The position numbers and the translations under genes are program-made. This document shows, piece by piece, positions 58,471-64,000 of a DNA stretch of 64,000 bases. Source of the DNA: Paraburkholderia monticola. GTDB taxonomy: Bacteria > Pseudomonadota > Gammaproteobacteria > Burkholderiales > Burkholderiaceae. The DNA lies in the NCBI RefSeq assembly GCF_001580545.1, contig NZ_LRBG01000008.1, positions 1 to 64,000 of the forward strand, given 5' to 3'. The notes beneath the pieces are model-generated. The model saw only the letters and a program-made list of their open reading frames with translations. It did not search any database and was not told the origin of the DNA. Positions within the stretch are counted from its first letter, which is position 1. Every line of letters starts with the position of its first letter.

Positions 58471-59712
58471 TCAGGCCTCCTGTTCGGCGCCCATTTCGGC
58501 CGATCTGGCGAGCCGGCGCCCAGGCAGCACATACCAGATCGCGCTTAGCACCTGCAGCGCGACGAGGATTTCCCACGCGGTCACATGCGCGAGCGCCGGG
58601 TAATGGCCGTCGCTCGCCGGCCAGTGCGACAGCACCGCGCCGACGCCAATCTGAAAGCCGAAGATCAGCAGAAAAATGATCAGCGTCAGCGTCGTGTTGA
58701 CCCGGCCGATCATCTGCGGCGGGAAATGCCGCGCCATCACCGCGTAGCTCAGAATGCCGGTGCCCCCGAAGATCCCGTAGGCGGCCCACAACAGACTCGC
58801 CGGCAGCGGCGCCTGGAACATGATCAGCAACTGCGTGAGCACGTAGAGCGCCATGCCAATGCCGCAGAACGCATACAGCGAGATGCCGCGCCTCTCGAGA
58901 CTGCGCGCCGCCGCGCCGAAGCCGACGCAGCCGGCCATCATCGCAAAGCCGAGAATCGACACGAGCGCCGCCGCCCGATGCGGCTCGAAACCCTGCACGT
59001 CGCGCAACCATGCTCCGACCCACAACGACTGCATCGCGTAAAAAACGCCTTGCGTCACGACCGAGAACGACGCGATCTTCCAGAACACCGGGCTGCGCAG
59101 GATGTGCCAGGTGCCCTTGAACTGCGCGACGAGGCTCGCCCGACCGTGCGTTTCGCGCGCGTCCGGCGCGAGCGTCCATTGGGCGAGCGCAACCGCCACC
59201 GTCAGCACGCCGAGCCCGACGCATACCGCGCGCCAGCTCGAGAAACCGAGCACCCACGTGAGCGGCGAGCCGACCATCACACCGCCGAAGCCGCCGATCG
59301 CCATGACGAGCCCATTCATCAGCGGCAGACGCGCAACAGGAAAATGCTGCGCGAGCGCCTTGAAGGCGGCGCCGAGACACACGGACACGCCAACGCCGAT
59401 CAGCAGCCGCCCGACCATCATGATGCCGAGACTGTGTGCGGCGCCGAATACCCAGATGCCGAGCGCGGCAAACAGCAACGTGACTGCCGTCACGCGACGT
59501 GCGCCGAAGTGGTCGAGCAGCACGCCGGCGGGGATCTGCGCGCCGGCGAAACCCAGGAAATACAGGCTGGTCAGCACACCCAGATCTGCGGCGGACAAGC
59601 CGAGATCGCGCGTGATGAACGGCGCGAAGCCGAGATTGACGCCCCGAAACACGTAGGAGACGAAGTAGCCGGCGGAAAAAAGCAGAAAGACGCGCAGTTG
59701 GGTCGACGACAT
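58471..59712 (-). CDS. MFS transporter
   Basis: A 413-residue inner-membrane transporter with about 12 helices. The N-terminal half has YFVSYVFRGVNLGFAPFITRDLGLS and the signature GVLLDHFGARRVTAVTLLFAALG; a central hydrophilic loop follows DARETHGRASLVAQFKGTWH. The domain resembles the nitrate/nitrite- and sugar-phosphate-type MFS members, but the substrate is not clear. The start at 59712 fits the family; the ribosome site is poor. A terminator of mltD lies upstream. Confidence 0.88.
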   Translation of the reverse strand: MSSTQLRVFLLFSAGYFVSYVFRGVNLGFAPFITRDLGLSAADLGVLTSLYFLGFAGAQIPAGVLLDHFGARRVTAVTLLFAALGIWVFGAAHSLGIMMVGRLLIGVGVSVCLGAAFKALAQHFPVARLPLMNGLVMAIGGFGGVMVGSPLTWVLGFSSWRAVCVGLGVLTVAVALAQWTLAPDARETHGRASLVAQFKGTWHILRSPVFWKIASFSVVTQGVFYAMQSLWVGAWLRDVQGFEPHRAAALVSILGFAMMAGCVGFGAAARSLERRGISLYAFCGIGMALYVLTQLLIMFQAPLPASLLWAAYGIFGGTGILSYAVMARHFPPQMIGRVNTTLTLIIFLLIFGFQIGVGAVLSHWPASDGHYPALAHVTAWEILVALQVLSAIWYVLPGRRLARSAEMGAEQEA

Positions 59713-59862
59713 GAATCGGGAAGCAAGCCTGGAAATAACCTCGAAGTCTGATTCGAGATTCGAACGAATCAGAACAGAAACGGCACGCAACCGCCAGCGG
59801 TGCCAAAGCACGAACAATAAAGTAAATACGGCAAATTCGCAGGAATCGTCTGCACAATGAAA

Positions 59863-59890
59863 AACGCCGTCACCCTGAGGTGACGGCGTT
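59863..59890 (-). terminator. Intrinsic terminator of mltD
   Basis: A perfect 12-bp stem AACGCCGTCACC/GGTGACGGCGTT with a 4-base loop, followed on the minus strand by TTTTTCATTGTG. Confidence 0.9.
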
Positions 59891-59975
59891 ACATGAACAC
59901 GGTGCGTGATCGGAGCGCAATCCATGCGCTGCCCCCGCAACGCATGTGGTCACTACCGTGGGAGCCGCTATTGGT

Positions 59976-61664
59976 CTATTTACCCTTCTTCTTCGCGTTG
60001 GCCGCGGTCTTCGGGCGGCTCTCTGCCGCGGCCTTCGACGCCTTGCCGGGCACAGAGGCCGAGACTTTCTCGACCTTGCCCTTGCTAGCAACGGGCGCCG
60101 CCGGCTTGTCACTCTTGCCGTTCGGCTCGGACACCTTGACGATGGCAGAGTGGCCGCGCCCTTTCTTCTTATCGTAACGCGAATCGCTGTGCGTGTCTGC
60201 GACATGGACGCCGATCTTCTGCACACTGCCGCCCTGCACATCGGCGGCGATCTTCTCCGGTCCCGGCTCACTCGGAATTGCCTTGCCCACCGGCACGTGC
60301 AGCACGATCACCTGGCCGCGCGAAACCTGATCGCGATGCGTCTTGTTCCACGCCTTCAACTGACCGACCGACACGCCGTAGCGCAGCGCGATCGCGGCCA
60401 TCGACTGATTGCGGCGCACTCGGATCAGCATCTTGCGCGTGTCGGGAACGTCGGGCTCCATCGCCAGCACCGCACTTTCGGCGACGTCGGCGCTGATGTC
60501 CTCGTCGTCGTCCGTGCCACGCGGCACGACGATCGTCGAGCCCGGCTTCAGGCGCATGCCGACTGGAATCTTGTTCACTTCCATCAACGTGTCGGCGTCG
60601 ACGCCGATTTTCTGCGCGATCGCAGCCGGCGTCGCGCGTGAGTCGACCGTGTAGGTGGTCCACGACGACAGCGAGCCCGAGTACGTTTTCAGATTGCGCT
60701 CGAACGCGGACGCGTTGTCGAACGGCAACAGAATCTGTGGCTGCGTCGCGCCGAGAATCACCGGCTTCCTGAACGACGGGTTCAGCGAGCGGAATTCATC
60801 CGTCGACATATTGGCGAGCCGCGCGGCGACATCGACGTCGATGTCATGCGACGTCGTGACCGTCACGAAATACGGGTGGTTCGGAATCGCCGGCAGCGTG
60901 AGCCCATACATCTGCGGGTTCATCACGAGGTTCTTGACCGCCTGCAGCTTCGGCACGTAGTTGCGCGTCTCGTTCGGCATGCGCAGGCTCATGTAGTCGG
61001 TCGGCAGACCCGCGGCTTCGTTGCGCGCGATCGCGCGCTGCACGTTGCCCTCGCCCCAGTTATATGCGGCGAGCGCGAGCTGCCAGTCGCCGAACATGTC
61101 GTGCAGATTCGACAGATAGTCGAGCGCGGCGCTCGTCGATGCGAGCACGTCGCGGCGCTCGTCCTGCCACATGTTCTGCTTCAGGTTGTAGGTGCGCCCC
61201 GTGCCCGGCATGAACTGCCACATACCCGCCGCCTTCGCGACCGACAACGCCTGCGGGCTATACGCGGACTCGATGAACGGCAGCAACGCGAGCTCGGTCG
61301 GCATATGGCGCGCCTCGAGCTCCTCGACGATGTGATACAGGTATTTCTGCGAGCGCTCGGTCATGCGCTGCACGTAATCGGGACGCTGCAGATACCAGTT
61401 CAGCTGCATGTCGACGAGGTCGCTCTGCAGGTCCGGCATCTGGAAGCCACGGCGAATGCGTCCCCACAGATCGGCGTCCTGGCTCGTCAACTGATTGACG
61501 GAGCCCTGATCGACATTGATGGTTTCTTTAGCGGTGGCGTTCTTGCGAAGGGCGTCGGCTACTGCTTGCTGGCTGGCAGGGTTATTGGCGTTATTCGTCA
61601 TCGGTCCCTGGCTCGCGCAGGCGGCGAGTGTCAGGACCAATAACGCACTTAAGATAAATCGCAT
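59976..61664 (-). CDS. mltD: Membrane-bound lytic murein transglycosylase D
   Basis: A 562-residue peptidoglycan lytic transglycosylase. A lipobox LAAC (Cys16) anchors it in the outer membrane. The SLT domain has its catalytic Glu in PFIESAYSPQALS (Glu132) and the motifs AAGMWQFMPGTGRTYNL and AAYNWGEGNV. Two LysM domains follow (about 335-385 and 410-455), then a Lys/Ala/Pro-rich tail of about 80 residues, longer than in E. coli MltD (452). It cleaves glycan strands in the wall. Confidence 0.95.
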   Translation of the reverse strand: MRFILSALLVLTLAACASQGPMTNNANNPASQQAVADALRKNATAKETINVDQGSVNQLTSQDADLWGRIRRGFQMPDLQSDLVDMQLNWYLQRPDYVQRMTERSQKYLYHIVEELEARHMPTELALLPFIESAYSPQALSVAKAAGMWQFMPGTGRTYNLKQNMWQDERRDVLASTSAALDYLSNLHDMFGDWQLALAAYNWGEGNVQRAIARNEAAGLPTDYMSLRMPNETRNYVPKLQAVKNLVMNPQMYGLTLPAIPNHPYFVTVTTSHDIDVDVAARLANMSTDEFRSLNPSFRKPVILGATQPQILLPFDNASAFERNLKTYSGSLSSWTTYTVDSRATPAAIAQKIGVDADTLMEVNKIPVGMRLKPGSTIVVPRGTDDDEDISADVAESAVLAMEPDVPDTRKMLIRVRRNQSMAAIALRYGVSVGQLKAWNKTHRDQVSRGQVIVLHVPVGKAIPSEPGPEKIAADVQGGSVQKIGVHVADTHSDSRYDKKKGRGHSAIVKVSEPNGKSDKPAAPVASKGKVEKVSASVPGKASKAAAESRPKTAANAKKKGK

Positions 61665-61821
61665 GAACGTCTCGGCTTCCACAAGGGCTGGAATTTGCAG
61701 CCGATAGTACGAAACGTCAACGTTTCCGTCAATTGGAAAATTGAGAAAAAAATCAACCAAATCTGGGGCTTGGCGAATTTTTCCGATTCATCGCGTGAAG
61801 AACCGCCGAATGCGCTCCGGA

Positions 61822-62613
61822 TCAACGAAAACGATTCTTCCATTCGCGCATCAATGTGAAGGCCGTCAGCCGATCAGACACCGTTTCGTGCAATTGTGCT
61901 TCGAGGTTCGACTGCACCGCCGGCTCGCCAGCGCGCAGGAATGGATTCACCGCGCGCTCGTGTGCAATCGTGGTCGGCAGCGTGGGCTGATGGCGCGCGC
62001 GCAGCTCGCTCGCCTTGTCGCGCCACGCCTGCAGCTCGGCGTTGTGCGGCTCGCAAGCGAGCGCGAAGCGGATGTTCGACAACGTGTATTCGTGCGCGCA
62101 ATGCACTTCGGTCGCGCCTGGCAAAGCGGCGAGCGCATCGAGCGAATTCAGCATCTGCTGTGGCGTGCCTTCGAAAAGCCGCCCGCAGCCGCACGCAAAC
62201 AGCGTGTCGCCGCAAAACACGTGTGGCGTGCCGCGCGAATCGGCCGCCTGGAAATAGGCGATATGTCCGCTCGTGTGACCGGGCACGTCGAGCACGCTGA
62301 ATTCGAGCGCGGGAGCGGCGATCGTCACGTGATCGCCGTTTTCGAGACGGTGCGTCAGATGCGCTATCGCTTCGCCGGCGGGGCCGTAGACCGGCACGTC
62401 CTGGCCGTTCAGCAGATCGGCCACCCCACCGACGTGGTCTTGATGATGGTGCGTGAGTAAAATAGCGCTCAGCCGCCAGCCTCGTTGGGCCAGACAGGCG
62501 CGCACAGGGGCGGCTTCGCCCGGATCGACGACGACCGCGTGGTGTCCGTCGGCAATGACCCAGATGTAATTGTCTTCAAACGCCGGGACCGGTACGTACT
62601 CGAGCGCATTCAT
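61822..62613 (-). CDS. gloB: Hydroxyacylglutathione hydrolase (glyoxalase II)
   Basis: A 263-residue metallo-beta-lactamase-fold enzyme that completes detoxification of methylglyoxal by hydrolysing S-D-lactoylglutathione. The binuclear metal site is LLTHHHQDHVGG (His55, His57, Asp59, His60), with further ligands in VPGHTSGHIAYF, FCGDTLFACGCGRLFEG and VHCAHEYTLSN. The ATG is correctly placed at 62613. It is divergent from the methyltransferase gene, an arrangement also seen around E. coli gloB-yafS. Confidence 0.97.
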   Translation of the reverse strand: MNALEYVPVPAFEDNYIWVIADGHHAVVVDPGEAAPVRACLAQRGWRLSAILLTHHHQDHVGGVADLLNGQDVPVYGPAGEAIAHLTHRLENGDHVTIAAPALEFSVLDVPGHTSGHIAYFQAADSRGTPHVFCGDTLFACGCGRLFEGTPQQMLNSLDALAALPGATEVHCAHEYTLSNIRFALACEPHNAELQAWRDKASELRARHQPTLPTTIAHERAVNPFLRAGEPAVQSNLEAQLHETVSDRLTAFTLMREWKNRFR

Positions 62614-62631
62614 AGGCGACGCATTTTTAAT

Positions 62632-63513
62632 ATGACTGACCGAGCGATTATAGACTGGCCCGCGTGGACCGATTCACCGCCCGGCCGCTACGTGCTCGAC
62701 TGGGAGCAAACCCAGCTCGATCGCGTGGTGTCGGACGTGTTCGGCTATCATGCGCTGCAACTCGGCCTGCCACAGCTCGATGCGCTGCGCGAAAACCGCA
62801 TGCCGTGCCGCGGCCTCGTGCTCGACGCGGCGAGCGGCGCGAGCAGTCCGTACACGTATCCACGGGCGGCGCGCCGTGGCGTCGTGAGCGGCATCAGCGG
62901 CGCGGGCAACGTTAGCGGCGACAATCCCGTCAACGCGGCACCAGTCGCTCCCGGTCTGCACGCGCCGCCCGGGCGCAGCGCGGTCTGGTGCGACCTGCTC
63001 GATCTGCCGTTCGAAGCGCAAAGCGTCGACCTGCTCGTGATGCCGCACACGCTCGAATTCACCAGTGACCCGCACCGGTTGTTGCGTGAAGCCGAACGCG
63101 TGCTGGTGCCAGAGGGCCAGTTGATCATTCTCGGCTTCAACTCGTTGTCGCTGTGGGGCGCGCGGCAGTCGGTCGGCAAGATGACGGGACGCCCGTTCGT
63201 GCCCTCCGCCGTCGACCTGATCGCGTTCACGCGTCTGAAGGACTGGATCAAGCTGCTCGGCTTCGACCTTGAACGCGGGCGTTTCGGCTGCTATCGTCCG
63301 CCGCTCGCGAGCGAGCAATGGCTGGCTCGTTATGGCTTCATGGAAGCCGCCGGCGACCGCTGGTGGCCGATTTTCGGCGCCACCTACATGATCAAGGCGA
63401 TCAAGCGCGTGCCCGGCATGCGCCTCGTCGGGCCGCTCAAAGTGAAAAAGCCCGTACTCGCGACGGGCCTCGCGCCCGCCGCCACCCCGAACACACGTAA
63501 CCACACCGAATGA
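62632..63513 (+). CDS. Class I SAM-dependent methyltransferase (YafS-like)
   Basis: A 293-residue protein with a Rossmann methyltransferase core: [15 protein letters not shown] (SAM loop), [33 protein letters not shown] (acidic loop and motif IV region), and [19 protein letters not shown]. It lies between gloB and rnhA exactly like the uncharacterised E. coli yafS. A linker rich in Gly/Ala/Asn at about 85-110 is an insertion. The substrate is unknown. Its stop overlaps the rnhA start (ATGA). Confidence 0.9.
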   Translation: MTDRAIIDWPAWTDSPPGRYVLDWEQTQLDRVVSDVFGYHALQLGLPQLDALRENRMPCRGLVLDAASGASSPYTYPRAARRGVVSGISGAGNVSGDNPVNAAPVAPGLHAPPGRSAVWCDLLDLPFEAQSVDLLVMPHTLEFTSDPHRLLREAERVLVPEGQLIILGFNSLSLWGARQSVGKMTGRPFVPSAVDLIAFTRLKDWIKLLGFDLERGRFGCYRPPLASEQWLARYGFMEAAGDRWWPIFGATYMIKAIKRVPGMRLVGPLKVKKPVLATGLAPAATPNTRNHTE

Positions 63514-63956
63514 CTCCTGATCACATCGACATCTATACCGACGGCGCCTGCAAGGGCAATCCCGGCCCTGGCGGCTGGGGCGCGTTGCTGCGCTTCGGCA
63601 GCCAGGAAAAAGAACTGTTCGGCGGCGAGGCCAACACGACCAACAATCGCATGGAGTTGATGGGCGTGATTTCCGCGCTCGAGGCGTTGAAGCGTCCATG
63701 CAAGGCGATCGTGCACACCGACTCGCAGTACGTGCAGAAAGGCATCAGCGAGTGGATTCACGGCTGGAAGAAAAAAGGCTGGATCACCGCGGCAAAGCAG
63801 CCAGTCAAGAATGCCGACCTGTGGAAGCGGCTCGATGCGCTCGTCGCGCAACACGAGATCGAATGGCGCTGGGTGCGCGGACACAACGGACACCCGGAAA
63901 ACGAGCGCGCCGATCAGCTCGCCAATCGCGGCGTGGCGTCGCTCGCCGAGATGTAA
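63510..63956 (+). CDS. rnhA: Ribonuclease HI
   Basis: A 148-residue endonuclease that cuts RNA in RNA-DNA hybrids, removing primers and R-loops. The catalytic acids are Asp11 ([16 protein letters not shown]), Glu49 (NNRMELMG), Asp71 (VHTDSQYV) and Asp135 (NERADQLAN), with the conserved His near HNGHPENE. Its start overlaps the methyltransferase stop by four bases. In E. coli the neighbouring gene is dnaQ, which would lie beyond the right edge. Confidence 0.97.
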   Translation: MTPDHIDIYTDGACKGNPGPGGWGALLRFGSQEKELFGGEANTTNNRMELMGVISALEALKRPCKAIVHTDSQYVQKGISEWIHGWKKKGWITAAKQPVKNADLWKRLDALVAQHEIEWRWVRGHNGHPENERADQLANRGVASLAEM

Positions 63957-64000
63957 AGAGACTGCGCGCGTCGGCAACGACGTGCACCGCCCTCTCCGCT

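Overview
The window looks like a piece of the main chromosome of a Burkholderiaceae bacterium, probably Paraburkholderia, Burkholderia or Caballeronia. The evidence is the high GC content, the betaproteobacterial protein families, and the block rnhA - methyltransferase - gloB - mltD - carAB - greA - yhbY - rlmE - ftsH - folP - glmM - pstSCAB - phoU - phoBR - ppk/ppx, which I know as typical of that family. The genus is an inference. I see no phage, transposon, CRISPR array or rRNA. Two tRNA genes are present, Arg-TCT and Pro-TGG.

Region by region. 1-11.4 kb is accessory metabolism: the 5' part of a split transketolase with a divergent LysR regulator; a leftward operon of an iron-dependent alcohol dehydrogenase, a hot-dog thioesterase and a four-gene LivHMGF-type ABC importer without a binding-protein gene; a threonine aldolase / Nudix pair; and an MFS exporter with a divergent LysR regulator. 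11.4-28 kb holds housekeeping and mixed genes: alaS, a class III CoA-transferase, an RBBP9-like hydrolase, gamma-glutamyltransferase, glnS, an amino-acid binding protein, a Nudix hydrolase, a small exported antigen-like protein, a chemoreceptor, an amidohydrolase, tRNA-Arg, uppP and an aldose-1-epimerase-like protein. 28-33.4 kb has an NlpD-like LysM/LytM lipoprotein, several very small membrane proteins and lipoproteins, DUF2288, a MATE exporter, and an AT-rich gene-poor island. The left edge of that island carries a convincing small-RNA locus. 33.4-35.2 kb has tRNA-Pro, sixA and an OlsB-like acyltransferase.

35.2-46.3 kb is a complete phosphate module. The divergent ppx/ppk pair makes and degrades polyphosphate. 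The leftward operon pstS-C-A-B-phoU-phoB-phoR imports phosphate and senses its limitation. Pho-box direct repeats lie in front of pstS (four half-sites) and inside the apparent 5' end of ppk, which suggests PhoB controls both. Two strong hairpins between pstS and pstC probably let PstS outrun the membrane subunits. 46.4-51.6 kb carries glmM, folP, ftsH and rlmE (peptidoglycan precursor, folate, proteolysis, rRNA methylation), with yhbY divergent. 52.4-58.4 kb is carA-carB followed by greA and DUF4149, separated by an unusual long-stem terminator. 58.4-64 kb has an MFS transporter, mltD, gloB, a methyltransferase and rnhA.

The items most worth following up are the candidate sRNA at about 29.59-29.67 kb on the minus strand and the structured AT-rich stretch next to it, the tiny genes that standard calling would miss, and an arginine in place of the Walker A lysine in the LivF-type ATPase.
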